From the NCBI GenBank assembly GCA_016125255.1, contig WGMD01000012.1:62001-126000 (forward strand): a DNA stretch of 64,000 bases, read 5' to 3'. This stretch comes from Planctomycetota bacterium. Lineage in GTDB: Bacteria; Planctomycetota; Phycisphaerae; Phycisphaerales; Zrk34. A program made the translations under genes and the position numbers. This document shows, piece by piece, positions 44,965 to 54,622 of this stretch. The notes beneath the pieces were generated by a model. It did no database searches, was not told the DNA's origin, and saw only the letters and a program-made list of their open reading frames with translations. Numbering within the stretch: position 1 is the stretch's first letter; the number at the start of each line of letters is the position of its first letter.

Positions 44965-46466
44965 TGGAACCCCGCCTCGAACAGTTCGCCGACCTGATCC
45001 CGCTCATCGACGCCATCGCCGACGGCCGGGCGACGCCCGACATGGTGCTCGCCCTGTCCAACAAGCTCTGCACGCCCGAAGCCCGGCACTTCTATCTCGA
45101 TTACCTTGCCGTGCATCACGAACTGGGCTGGCACGACGACGTGCCCGCCGCGATCCTGACCGATGAACCGAGCGACGATGTCGACGACCCTTCGACAACG
45201 TACCGCTTCCCGCTCAAGCCCATTATCGCCGCCGCCGCCGCGATCCTCCTCGCCGTCGGCCTCTACTTCGCCTTCCTGCCTTCCACTCCGCAATCCACAC
45301 TCCCCGATTCACACTCCGATCCCTCCTCCGTCGCGATGATCTCCGACCTGTCCGGCGACGCGCAGTTCGCCAATGCGACCTACGCGCTGGGCGCGGAACT
45401 GCCGCCGGGGGAGATATCGCTGATTTCCGGCCGGGCGCAGATGATGTTTAGTTCGACGGCGGTCGTCGATCTGAGCGGGCCATGCCGTTTTGAGATGATC
45501 GGCCCCAATCGTGGTCAACTGACGGAGGGCATCCTTGAGGCCTACGTGCCCGCCGCCGCCCACGGGTTTACGATTGATCTGCCAAGCGGCGTACAAATTG
45601 TGGATCTGGGCACACGTTTTGAAGTCATCGTCGGACGCGACGGCGGGCCGACGCTGATGCGCGTGATTGAAGGGCGCGTCGCGGTGAATAGGAGGCGGGC
45701 GCCGGAGCAGGTGCTCACGCCCGGTGAGTTATGGCGGATCGATGCCGACGGCGCGATACGACAATCCGCCCCCCGGCCGATCGTCACGGACGAGGGCGCG
45801 GCGACGCCCTTTGATGTTCGACTCCCCGGCTCGGGCGCCCGTCTGGGTCAGGTCGACCCGCATCTGACGATGGGTCCGCGCGGCCTGCTGATGCACTCGA
45901 CGATGAGCGATCTGCGCGGCGCGACGAATCTGGACGAGGGGCAATACCCGGGCATCGACCTGCGCCGACTCGGCGAAGAGGCGGGCGACGCGAACGTGCA
46001 TATCGAAGCCGTTTTTGATCAGTTGCCGAAGGCGACGCGCGACTTTGACGGTTACGGTCTGTTCGTCGGCACTTCGACGAACGCAGTCATCCGGACCGGC
46101 GTGCTTCACTGGGATCGACGCCGGGCGTTCAGCGTCGCGACCGTCGACGGCGGCGATGTCGATCTGGCGGACGTGCCCGAAGATCGGATCGCGATCAACG
46201 CTGATGGCGAACTCGTCGTATCGCTGGAGCGGACGGCGGGGGTGTGGACGGCGCACGTGGGCGGGGCGGCGCTCAAGGTCAATTCGAATGCGATCGCGAA
46301 CGTCGCGGCCAATGCGCCGATCGTGGCGGGCGTGTTCGTCAATCATACCGACCCCGGCCCCGACTCCGGTTTCACGGTCCGACTCAAGCGATTCACGGTG
46401 CGCGTGGGAATTCAGGAAATGACGTGGTCCAGTTCCAAAACCACTGATTCAACCGAAAAGGAATGA
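44964..46466 (+). CDS. FecR-domain anti-sigma/signalling protein
   Basis: 500 residues. A cytoplasmic N-terminus (EPRLEQFADLIPLIDAIADGRATPD) and one transmembrane helix (PIIAAAAAILLAVGLYFAFL) precede a periplasmic FecR domain, visible in GEISLISGRAQMMFSSTAVVDL, LPSGVQIVDLGTRFEVIV and MRVIEGRVAV. A C-terminal LamG-like beta-rich region follows. By analogy to FecR it would control the sigma factor in response to an envelope signal. The sigma-FecR pair leads directly into a PEP-CTERM protein, 5 bp later. Confidence 0.9.
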   Translation: MEPRLEQFADLIPLIDAIADGRATPDMVLALSNKLCTPEARHFYLDYLAVHHELGWHDDVPAAILTDEPSDDVDDPSTTYRFPLKPIIAAAAAILLAVGLYFAFLPSTPQSTLPDSHSDPSSVAMISDLSGDAQFANATYALGAELPPGEISLISGRAQMMFSSTAVVDLSGPCRFEMIGPNRGQLTEGILEAYVPAAAHGFTIDLPSGVQIVDLGTRFEVIVGRDGGPTLMRVIEGRVAVNRRRAPEQVLTPGELWRIDADGAIRQSAPRPIVTDEGAATPFDVRLPGSGARLGQVDPHLTMGPRGLLMHSTMSDLRGATNLDEGQYPGIDLRRLGEEAGDANVHIEAVFDQLPKATRDFDGYGLFVGTSTNAVIRTGVLHWDRRRAFSVATVDGGDVDLADVPEDRIAINADGELVVSLERTAGVWTAHVGGAALKVNSNAIANVAANAPIVAGVFVNHTDPGPDSGFTVRLKRFTVRVGIQEMTWSSSKTTDSTEKE

Positions 46467-46470
46467 CGAA

Positions 46471-48030
46471 ATGAACCGCATCCGCAAACTGTCCGTCAAT
46501 CAATGTGCAATCTTCGCTGTTCTGATGTTACTGGCCCCAGCGGTCCAATCGCACGGTGCGGTCACGGTGACGGCGAGTCTGACCGCGCCGACGGTCGACG
46601 GGGCCGATCAGGCCTACCTGCCCGGCAACATCGACGACGCGTTCAACATCGACGGCGACGGCAACACCGCCAACGGCAACTCCGGCGCCAACGACGGATC
46701 AACCTACATCGCCAACGATCGTCCCGCGATGGGGCAGACGTTCACCACCGGCTCCAACCCGCTGGGCTACACCCTCGACGCCGTCACCCTCCGTCACGTC
46801 CTGTGGAACGTTTTCGAAGCCAATGGCACCTTCTACGACATCCAGAACGGCGATACATTCGAGCTTCAGATCGGCAAACTCACGGGCTCGACCAAAAGCG
46901 CGCTGTTCACGACCAATGCCGCGACTTACTCCGGTTCGGCCATCGTGGGAGCGGGCACCAGCGGCACGGGCAACTATCTGACTTTCAACGTCGCCTCAAC
47001 GGGGCTGACCACGCTCGCGCCCAACACGACCTACTATTTTGAGGTTGCGCCCGAAACCGGCGCGCCGTTCTTCGAGACCAGCGGCACCAGCGCCGACGGG
47101 TACGCCGGCGGCAACGCCTACCGCGGCAGCGCCAACGGCGCGATCAACTCCAACTACACCGCCCTGACCGGCGACCGCGCCTTTCATGCCAACCTGACGG
47201 CCGTGTCAAGCTCGAGCGCCCCCGCCAGCTACGAGCCGTTCAGCATCGCCGGCGGATACAGCGCCGGTTCGCTGGCCGGCCAGAACCCGACCGTCAGCGG
47301 TTACAGCGGTGCATGGGCGGGCAACGACTTCGGCACGCAGCGCCCGCCTGTGGTGGCCGGTTCGCTCGACTACACCGATCCGCTTTACCTGCCCGAGACC
47401 GGCGACAAGGTCGCGGTTCCGTTCAGCAACACCCCCGGCAATATCGACGTCTCCAACTCCGGCCGCGTCTTCCGGCTCTTCGACGCGGCGCATACCGCCA
47501 CTGATGCGACCACCAGTGTGCGCTACCTGAGCTTCCTCTTCCAGAGCGGCAATCAGAACACCAACGGCGGGACGACCTACCAGACGCTGGCGCTGTATGA
47601 CGGTAGCACCACGCCCGACGCCAACCGGAACTTCGACGCCGGCCTCGTCAGCGGGGCGGGCGGCGGTCTGCAATACGGATTCGGCGTCGATAATGCCTAC
47701 ACCAGTCTCGGCGTCGCCTCCAATACCGCCGTTCACCTGTTCGTCGTCCGATTCGCCCTCAGCGCGACGGCGGGCATGGACAGCGTGACGGTCTGGCTGG
47801 ACCCGACGCTCGGCGCCGGCGATCCGACCGGCGGCGTCACGATCGGCGGACTGAACCTCACATGGGATCGATTGGCGCTGTCGGACTACGACGAGAATTC
47901 CGCCGCGTGGGACGAAATCCGCTGGGGTGCCACCTTCAACAGCGTCACCATCGCCGTCCCCGCGCCCGCGGCCCTGCCGGCCGGACTGGCGCTGATGGCG
48001 CTGAGCGGTCTGCACCGCCGTCGCAAATGA
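46471..48030 (+). CDS. PEP-CTERM-like (VPxPA) exported protein
   Basis: 519 residues. Signal peptide ending near SHGA; two beta-rich halves, the first with a choice-of-anchor-type segment (MGQTFTTGSNPLGYTLDAVTLRHVLW) rich in Gly/Thr/Asn. The C-terminus is AVPAPAALPAGLALMALSGLHRRRK: a VPxPA motif, hydrophobic helix and basic tail, a VPLPA-CTERM/PEP-CTERM-like sorting signal. It starts 5 bp after the FecR gene with GAAAAGGAATG upstream, so it is probably the main product under the sigma factor. Confidence 0.86.
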   Translation: MNRIRKLSVNQCAIFAVLMLLAPAVQSHGAVTVTASLTAPTVDGADQAYLPGNIDDAFNIDGDGNTANGNSGANDGSTYIANDRPAMGQTFTTGSNPLGYTLDAVTLRHVLWNVFEANGTFYDIQNGDTFELQIGKLTGSTKSALFTTNAATYSGSAIVGAGTSGTGNYLTFNVASTGLTTLAPNTTYYFEVAPETGAPFFETSGTSADGYAGGNAYRGSANGAINSNYTALTGDRAFHANLTAVSSSSAPASYEPFSIAGGYSAGSLAGQNPTVSGYSGAWAGNDFGTQRPPVVAGSLDYTDPLYLPETGDKVAVPFSNTPGNIDVSNSGRVFRLFDAAHTATDATTSVRYLSFLFQSGNQNTNGGTTYQTLALYDGSTTPDANRNFDAGLVSGAGGGLQYGFGVDNAYTSLGVASNTAVHLFVVRFALSATAGMDSVTVWLDPTLGAGDPTGGVTIGGLNLTWDRLALSDYDENSAAWDEIRWGATFNSVTIAVPAPAALPAGLALMALSGLHRRRK

Positions 48031-48114
48031 GAGGGCTTGTCTGACCCGAGCGTTCGGGCGGCGAGAGCCGTCCGTCCGCCTTTGATTCGATTTTGCATCA
48101 CAAGGAATCCCGCC

Positions 48115-48828
48115 ATGCGACGACAGGCCTTTACGATCATCGAACTGCTCGTCGTGGTGGCCATCATCGCCGTGCTGATCGCGATTCTGCTGCCGTCGCT
48201 TCAGAAGGCGCGCGACGTGTCCAAGTCGGTCGTCTGCTCGACGCATCTCAATCAGTTGAACCTCGCCACCGTGCTTTACTCGGTCGACTACCAGAGCCAA
48301 TTGCCTTCGCCGCGCGAATGGGTCGACAACTCGATCGCGTGGTTCGATTCGTGGAAGACCCCCGCGTCGGTCCGGCAGGGCACGCTCTACAAATACGTCG
48401 GGCAGAAGGACAAGCTGTACCTGTGTCCCAAGTTCACCGAGGTCTGCCCCGCGGGCGTCACCCCGGCGTTCAGCTATGCGATGAACATCTACACCATTCT
48501 GCCCGGGCAGGTCAGTCCCCAGGGATGGGCCGGCTGTCCGAGCATCCGACGCATCGCCGATGTCCGCACGCCGGCGCGGCTGTTCCTTTTCACCGAGGAA
48601 AGTCCGTGGATCGCCTCCGTGTCGATGGTCGCCATCGACGATGCGCTCTTCGCGCCGACGTTCGATCCCAAAATCAGCACCCTGCCTTTCGTCGAAGCGC
48701 TGGGCACCTACCACAACGGCTCCGACCTCTACAACGGGACGGGCAACGCCGTATTCTTCGATGGCCACGTCAGCGCGCACCCGGTGGAGGACACCTACGA
48801 AATCGGTACGCCCATCAATTTCCGCTGA
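48115..48828 (+). CDS. Type II secretion pseudopilin with H-X-DG-type C-terminus
   Basis: 237 residues. The prepilin N-terminus is RRQAFTIIELLVVVAIIAVLIAILLPSL: Glu+5 is present and the usual Gly-1 is Ala, still cleavable by prepilin peptidase. The middle holds several Cys (CSTHLNQLNL, YLCPKFTEVC) and the end has the H-x-DG-type FFDGHVSAH motif typical of planctomycete and verrucomicrobial pseudopilins. It follows the PEP-CTERM gene and has AAGGA 8 bases before the ATG. It may assemble into a secretion pseudopilus. Confidence 0.9.
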   Translation: MRRQAFTIIELLVVVAIIAVLIAILLPSLQKARDVSKSVVCSTHLNQLNLATVLYSVDYQSQLPSPREWVDNSIAWFDSWKTPASVRQGTLYKYVGQKDKLYLCPKFTEVCPAGVTPAFSYAMNIYTILPGQVSPQGWAGCPSIRRIADVRTPARLFLFTEESPWIASVSMVAIDDALFAPTFDPKISTLPFVEALGTYHNGSDLYNGTGNAVFFDGHVSAHPVEDTYEIGTPINFR

Positions 48829-48906
48829 TCGCCTGTGAGGGTTTCCAACGTCTCCATGCGGGCTTACAATGTCCCTTCACCCCGCCTTCCCCACGGAGAC
48901 AACGCG

Positions 48907-50448
48907 ATGCCCCAACGAATCGTCGCTCTGCTGATCGTGCTAAGTTGTTCGACCACCTTCGCAGACGACGGATTCAAACCCATCTTCAACGGCAAGACGC
49001 TCGACGGCTGGTCCGCGCCGGATATGAGCTACTGGAGCGTCGAAGACGGGGCGATCGTGGGCAAGAGCAGCGAAGAACATCCCTGCAGGAAAAATCAGTT
49101 CCTCGTCTGGCAGCAGGGCACGCTCGACGATTTCATCCTGACCCTCCAATTCAAAATCACCGGCGCCGACTCGGCCAACGGAGGTGTGCAGATTCGCTCG
49201 GGCCTCTGGGCCGACGGTCACGCGGTCGGGTATCAGGCCGACATCGACAAGGCGGGCAAATGGGTCGGCGGGCTGTATGACGAGGAAGGGCGCGGTGTGC
49301 TGGCGACGCGCGGGCAGAAGACGATCGTCGGCGAGGACGGCAAGAAGGACACGCAGCAGGTCGGCGATGCGGATCAGCTCATGGCGGCGATCAAGGTCGA
49401 TGACTGGAACGACTACCGCATCGAAGCCCGCGGCAATCACATCACGCTCTCCATCAACGGCAAAATCACCGCCGAGGTGATCGACAATCAAACCGCCGAG
49501 CGCGACCTGACGGGCATTCTCGCGCTTCAGCTTCACAGCGGGCCGGCGATGACCGTGGCGTACCGCGACATTCAACTTAAGCGTCTGCCGCTGACGGATG
49601 GGCGCAAGAAGCTGGTGCTCATCGCGGGGCATCCGAGCCATCCGTCCGGCGAGCACGAGTTCAATGCGGGGATCAAGCTGCTGGCGCGCCGGCTCGAAAA
49701 GATTCCGACGGTGGCGGTGTCGCAGTATCACGACAACGGGTGGCCCAAGGATCCGACGGCGTTCGACAATGCCGACGCCGTGGTGATCTACGCCGACGGC
49801 GGGCGGGGGCATCCGGTCGTCGGGCATGTCGAGGAACTGGACAAGCTCGCGGACAAGGGCGTGGGCATCATGTGCATGCACTACGCGGTGCAGGTCGACG
49901 GGCCGGTCGAGCGCGACGCATTCAAAAAATGGATCGGCGGTTTTTACGAGAACGGCTACTCGATCAATCCGCACTGGGACGCGGTATTGAAGATCAACAC
50001 GCAGCACCCGATCGGCACGGGGATTGTGCCCGCGAAGGTGCATGACGAGTGGTACTTCAACATGCGCTGGCGCGATGATGATGCGAAGACGGTGACGCCG
50101 ATTCTTGAGGCGGTGCCGGACGACGAAGCGCGGAGCGGCTCGACCGCTTCGCCGCGCGGGCCCAAGAAGCACATCGTCGACGCGTCGGGCCGGTCGGAGA
50201 TTCTGATGTGGGCGATCGAGCGGCCCGACGGCGGGCGCGGCGTGGGATTCACCGGCGGACATTTCCACAACAACTGGGCCATCGACACCCAGCGCAACGT
50301 CGTGCTCAACGCCATGCTGTGGGTCGCCAAGGCGCCGATCCCCGAAGGCGGCGTCAAATCCGAGCCGGTGACGGAGGAAGAACTTAACAAGGATTTGGAC
50401 AGTAAGAAGAACATGATCCACGTGACGCTGCCCGCCGGCGTGCAATGA
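48907..50448 (+). CDS. DUF1080-ThuA secreted protein
   Basis: 513 residues. Signal peptide MPQRIVALLIVLSCSTTFADD; DUF1080 domain (~22-235, opening FKPIFNGKTLDGW) and a ThuA-like trehalose-utilisation domain (~240-470) with LIAGHPSHPSGEHEF, DNADAVVIYADGG, GFTGGHFHNNW. ThuA folds like a class I glutamine amidotransferase but lacks that activity; the combination is thought to act on modified disaccharides. The ATG at 48907 gives the signal peptide; an earlier GTG at 48835 is less good. The next gene has the same first two domains, so this looks like a duplicate of its N-terminal part. Confidence 0.92.
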   Translation: MPQRIVALLIVLSCSTTFADDGFKPIFNGKTLDGWSAPDMSYWSVEDGAIVGKSSEEHPCRKNQFLVWQQGTLDDFILTLQFKITGADSANGGVQIRSGLWADGHAVGYQADIDKAGKWVGGLYDEEGRGVLATRGQKTIVGEDGKKDTQQVGDADQLMAAIKVDDWNDYRIEARGNHITLSINGKITAEVIDNQTAERDLTGILALQLHSGPAMTVAYRDIQLKRLPLTDGRKKLVLIAGHPSHPSGEHEFNAGIKLLARRLEKIPTVAVSQYHDNGWPKDPTAFDNADAVVIYADGGRGHPVVGHVEELDKLADKGVGIMCMHYAVQVDGPVERDAFKKWIGGFYENGYSINPHWDAVLKINTQHPIGTGIVPAKVHDEWYFNMRWRDDDAKTVTPILEAVPDDEARSGSTASPRGPKKHIVDASGRSEILMWAIERPDGGRGVGFTGGHFHNNWAIDTQRNVVLNAMLWVAKAPIPEGGVKSEPVTEEELNKDLDSKKNMIHVTLPAGVQ

Positions 50449-50514
50449 AATAGGAACATCGCCGCCGGCGTTGAGGTATAATCCGGCGACGCATTCTCTA
50501 ACGGAGACTACTCG

Positions 50515-53500
50515 ATGACGCGAACCATGATGCAAGGGATGTGGGTGCTTATGGCGTTGCTCGGCGCGGTGATCGCGCCGCCGGCACACGCGGATGACGA
50601 AGCGGGCTTCACGCCGATCTTCGACGGCAAGACCCTCGACGGATGGGACGGCGACCCGCGCCTGTGGCGCGTCGAAGACGGATGCATCGTCGGCGAGTCC
50701 ACGCTCGAAAAACCCGTCGGGTCCAACACGTTTCTGATCTACACCGCCGGGGAAGTCGGCGACTTCGAGCTGCGCTTCGATTACCGCATCACGCCGATGG
50801 ACAAGAAGTCCGGCTTCGCCAACTCGGGCGTGCAGTACCGCAGCTTCCGCATTCCCGATGACAAGAACAAATGGCGCATCGGCGGATACCAGGCGGACAT
50901 GGAGGCCGGCGACACGTATTCGGGCATCCTCTACGGCGAGCAGTTCCGCGGCATTCTCGCCAACCGCGGGCAGAAGACCGTCATCGAATCCAATCACAAG
51001 CCCAAGGTCGTCGAGCAGATCGGCGACTCGAAGGAAATTCAGACCCACATCAAGAAGGAAGACTGGAACAGCTACGTCATCCACGCCGAGGGATTTCATT
51101 TCGTGCACACGATCAACGGCGTGAAGACGGCCGAGTGCACGGATGAGGACACGGAGCAGCGCCGCGCGACGGGGCTGCTCGCGCTGCAGCTTCATCACGG
51201 CACGCCGATGAAAGTCGAGTTCCGCAACATGCGGATCAAGAAGCTGGGCGCGCCGGGCGACGCGGGCGCGGCCGGGGCGACGGGCGAGAAGAAGAAGATC
51301 GTCTTCGTGCCGGGCAATCCCTCGCACGGGTACGGATCGCATGAACACCGCGCCGGCTGCCTGCTGCTGGCCGACCAGCTTCGCAAGAGCGGGCTGCCGC
51401 TCGACGTCGTCGTCAGCGACGGGTACGGATATCCGAAGGACCCGTCGATCTTCGAAGGCGCGGATACGGTCGTCGTGTATTGCGATGGCGGCGGGGGTCA
51501 TCTGCTCAACGGGCATCTTCCCGAGTTCGATGCGCTGATGAAAAAGGGCGTCGGGCTCGTGTGCCTGCACTACGGCGTGGAGACGGTCGACGGCGAGCCG
51601 GGCGATGCGTTTTTGCGGTGGATCGGCGGGTATTTCGCGGTGAACTGGTCGGTCAATCCGCACTGGCGGGCGGACTACAAGCAGCTCCCGGACCACCCGA
51701 TCACGCGCGGCGTCGCGTCGTTTTCGACGAACGACGAATGGTACTACCACATGCGCTTCCGCCCGAGCATGGAGGGCGTGACGCCGATTCTCACGGACCT
51801 GCCGCCGGCGTCGTCGCTGACGCGCAAGGACGGTCCGCACGAGGGTAATCCGGAAGTGCGCGCGGCGGTGCTCGAGCGTCACGAGCCGCAGCACATGGCC
51901 TGGGCCTATCAGCGCGGCGAGGACTACGGCAACGGCCGCGGATTCGGATTCACCGGCGGACACTTTCACTGGAACTGGGGCAACGATCAGCAGCGCAAGC
52001 TCGTGCTCAACGCGATTGTCTGGACGGCGAAGATGGACGTGCCCAAGGACGGCGTGAAGACGTCGCCGGTCACGGCCAAGGACCTTGAAGAGAACATCGA
52101 CGAGAAGCAGCCCGATCATTGGGACTCGGACAAGATTCAGAAGCAGATCGAAGAATGGAACGGCGGAAACAAGGTGTCGGCGACTTCTGAGACGGCGACG
52201 AGCACGCAGACGAGCGGCAATGACAAGCCGCTGTTCGTGAGCCCGGTCGTGACGGCGGCGACGCCGGGCCATGCGGTGAACGTGGACGTGGACATCACGG
52301 GCGCGAAGGAGCTATACCTGTATGCGACGGACGCAGGGGACGGGATCGGCTGCGACTGGGCCGACTGGGCCGAGCCGCGGCTGGTCAAGGCCGACGGCAG
52401 CGAGACGAAGCTGACGACGCTCAAATGGAAGAGCGCGACGACGGGCCACGCCGAAGCGCATGTCGATGCGAACGTCGAAGGCCGGCCGATGTCGGTCGAC
52501 GGCAAGAGCGTTCCGTACGGCATCGGCACGCACGCCGGTTCGATCATCGCCTACGACCTGCCCGCCGGTTACGTCCGCTTCAAGGCGACGGCGGCGCTCG
52601 ACGACGGCGGGACGAAGCAGGGATGCGGCTCGACCGTGATCTTCGCCGTGTCGAACTCGAAGGACGCGAAACTCCCGGCCGCGGCGGCGATCACGCACGA
52701 CCCGCAGAACGAACTGAACGCGCTGAGCGTGCGCGACGGTTTGCAGGCGCAGCTTTTTGCCGCCGAGCCGATGCTCGCAAGCCCGTCGAACATCGACATC
52801 GACTCCCGCGGGCGCATCTGGGTCTGCGAAGTCGTCAACTATCGTCATCACAAGGGCGAGCGCCCCGAAGGCGACCGCATCCTGATCCTCGAAGACACCA
52901 ACGGCGACGGTAAGGCCGACACGTGCAAGGTCTTTTACCAGGACCCCGAGATGATGTCGCCGCACGGCGTTTGCGTCATCGGCTCGCCGGACGGCAAGAC
53001 CAATCGCGTCATCGTCTCCTGCGCCGACAAAGTGTTCGAACTCATCGACAACAACGGCGACGACGTGCCGGATGACAAAATCGTGCTGTTTTCAGGCATT
53101 TCCGGAACGCAGCACGATCACGGGATTCACACGTTCCTCTTCGGCCCCGATGGCAAGCTCTATTTCAACTTCGGCAATGAAGGCCACCAGCTCAAAGACA
53201 AGGACGGCAAGCCGGTCGTCGATCTGGCGGGCAATGTTGTTTCGCGCGACGGCAAGCCGTATCGCGAAGGCATGGTCTTCCGCTGCGACCTGGACGGGTC
53301 GCATGTCGAAACGCTCGGCTGGGACTTTCGCAACAACTGGATGGTCACGGTCGATTCGTTCGGCACGCTCTGGCAGTCGGACAACGACGACGACGGCAAC
53401 CGCGGCGTGCGCATCAACTATGTCATGCAGTACGGCAACTACGGGTACAAGGACGAGATGACCGGCGCGTCATGGCAGACGAAGCGGACGAACATGGAAG

Positions 53501-53577
53501 AAGAGATTCCGCTGCGGCACTGGCATCAGAACGACCCGGGCGTCGTGCGGAATCTCTTGCAGACCGGCGCCGGCTAG
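50515..53577 (+). CDS. DUF1080-ThuA-NPCBM-dehydrogenase protein, interrupted by an in-frame TAG
   Basis: 1020 residues to an in-frame TAG. Signal peptide (MTRTMMQGMWVLMALLGAVIAPPAHA), DUF1080 (~25-245, FTPIFDGKTLDGW), ThuA (~260-510, FVPGNPSHGYGSHEH, FGFTGGHFHWNW), an NPCBM-like carbohydrate-binding module (~570-720, with GIGTHAGSIIAYDLPAGYVRF), and the start of a PVC-type membrane-bound dehydrogenase domain (~735-1020, LQAQLFAAEPMLASPSNIDIDSRGRIW). It stops at NLLQTGAG followed by TAG, where a sense codon is expected in the middle of the dehydrogenase domain. The reading frame continues unbroken after the TAG as 53578-54600. It has CGGAGA before its ATG. Confidence 0.88.
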   Translation: MTRTMMQGMWVLMALLGAVIAPPAHADDEAGFTPIFDGKTLDGWDGDPRLWRVEDGCIVGESTLEKPVGSNTFLIYTAGEVGDFELRFDYRITPMDKKSGFANSGVQYRSFRIPDDKNKWRIGGYQADMEAGDTYSGILYGEQFRGILANRGQKTVIESNHKPKVVEQIGDSKEIQTHIKKEDWNSYVIHAEGFHFVHTINGVKTAECTDEDTEQRRATGLLALQLHHGTPMKVEFRNMRIKKLGAPGDAGAAGATGEKKKIVFVPGNPSHGYGSHEHRAGCLLLADQLRKSGLPLDVVVSDGYGYPKDPSIFEGADTVVVYCDGGGGHLLNGHLPEFDALMKKGVGLVCLHYGVETVDGEPGDAFLRWIGGYFAVNWSVNPHWRADYKQLPDHPITRGVASFSTNDEWYYHMRFRPSMEGVTPILTDLPPASSLTRKDGPHEGNPEVRAAVLERHEPQHMAWAYQRGEDYGNGRGFGFTGGHFHWNWGNDQQRKLVLNAIVWTAKMDVPKDGVKTSPVTAKDLEENIDEKQPDHWDSDKIQKQIEEWNGGNKVSATSETATSTQTSGNDKPLFVSPVVTAATPGHAVNVDVDITGAKELYLYATDAGDGIGCDWADWAEPRLVKADGSETKLTTLKWKSATTGHAEAHVDANVEGRPMSVDGKSVPYGIGTHAGSIIAYDLPAGYVRFKATAALDDGGTKQGCGSTVIFAVSNSKDAKLPAAAAITHDPQNELNALSVRDGLQAQLFAAEPMLASPSNIDIDSRGRIWVCEVVNYRHHKGERPEGDRILILEDTNGDGKADTCKVFYQDPEMMSPHGVCVIGSPDGKTNRVIVSCADKVFELIDNNGDDVPDDKIVLFSGISGTQHDHGIHTFLFGPDGKLYFNFGNEGHQLKDKDGKPVVDLAGNVVSRDGKPYREGMVFRCDLDGSHVETLGWDFRNNWMVTVDSFGTLWQSDNDDDGNRGVRINYVMQYGNYGYKDEMTGASWQTKRTNMEEEIPLRHWHQNDPGVVRNLLQTGAG

Positions 53578-54600
53578 CCGACGGGGATCACGGTGTACGA
53601 AGGCAATCTGCTCCCGGCGGTGTTCCATAATCAGGTCATTCACTGCGACGCCGGGCCGAATGTCGTGCGGGCGTACCCCGTTGAGAACGACGGCGCGGGC
53701 TACAAGGCGACGATCGAGAATATCGTCACCGGCGAGCGCGACAAGTGGTTCCGGCCGAGCGATGTGCAGGTTGCGCCGGACGGGTCGCTGATCGTCGCCG
53801 ACTGGTACGACCCGGGCGTCGGCGGACATCAGGCGCGCGACATCCCCAGCGGGCGCATCTTCCGCATCGCCCCGACGAGCGCCGCGGCGTACAAGATTCC
53901 GCCGCAGGATTTCTCCACCGCCGACGGCGCGATCGAAGCGCTTAAGAGCCCCAACTACGCGACGCGCGCGATCGCATGGCAGGCGCTGCACGCGATGGGC
54001 GACAAGGCGGAGCCGGCGCTGACGAAGCTCTGGAAGTCGGACAATCCGCGCTACCGGGCGCGGGCGCTTTGGCTTTTGGGCAAGATCGACGGCAAGGCGC
54101 AGCAGTATGTCGATGCGGCGCTGGCGGACGGCGATGCGAACATCCGCATCGAAGGCCTGCGGCTGGCGCGCGAGACGGGCGTGAATCTCGATGCGGCGGT
54201 GGCGAAGGTGGTGCATGATTCCTCGCCGCAGGTGCGTCGCGATGCGGCGATCGAGCTGCGCTTCAGCGGTTCGTCGCAGGCCGACGAACTTTGGGCCGAG
54301 CTTGCGATGCAGCACGATGGCAAGGACCGCTGGTATCTGGAGGCGCTGGGCATCGGGAGCGATCTTCATGCCGAGAGCCGCTTCGCCGCCTGGCTCGCCA
54401 AGGTCGGTGACAAGTGGAACACGCCCGCCGGCCGCGACATCATCTGGCGCAGCCGGGCCGACGCCGCCTGCGACTATCTGGCGAAGATCGTGACCGACCC
54501 CAAGACGCCCGAAGCCGAGAAGCCGCGGTACATGCGCAGCTTCGACTTCCACAAGGGCGCTGCCAAGGACAAGGCGCTTCAGAGCATTCTGGGGCTCTGA
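53578..54600 (+). pseudogene. Continuation of the dehydrogenase domain and HEAT-like tail after the in-frame stop
   Basis: In the same frame directly after the TAG: PTGITVYEGNLLPAVFHNQVIHCDAGPNVVRAY and GSLIVADWYDPGVGGHQARD, typical of the C-terminal half of planctomycete dehydrogenase proteins, followed by HEAT-like repeats (ATRAIAWQALHAMGDKAEPALTKLWKS, RRDAAIELRFSGSS). No start codon with a good ribosome-binding site is at hand; the first GTG is at 53593. A complete protein would be ~1361 residues, one nonsense change (e.g. TCG to TAG) from intact. A sequencing error is the alternative. Confidence 0.8.
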
Positions 54601-54622
54601 CAGGTGATGATCGCAAAGTAAA

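Noticed and set aside
48940-52272. A 1110-residue open frame on the minus strand
   Set aside because: It runs opposite to the pseudopilin's neighbours, the DUF1080-ThuA genes, and has no domain, signal or start support.
53575-53577. Pyrrolysine or programmed recoding at the in-frame TAG
   Set aside because: There is no pyl gene or recoding signal visible, and a Ser-like codon is expected there; a nonsense change or sequencing error is simpler.
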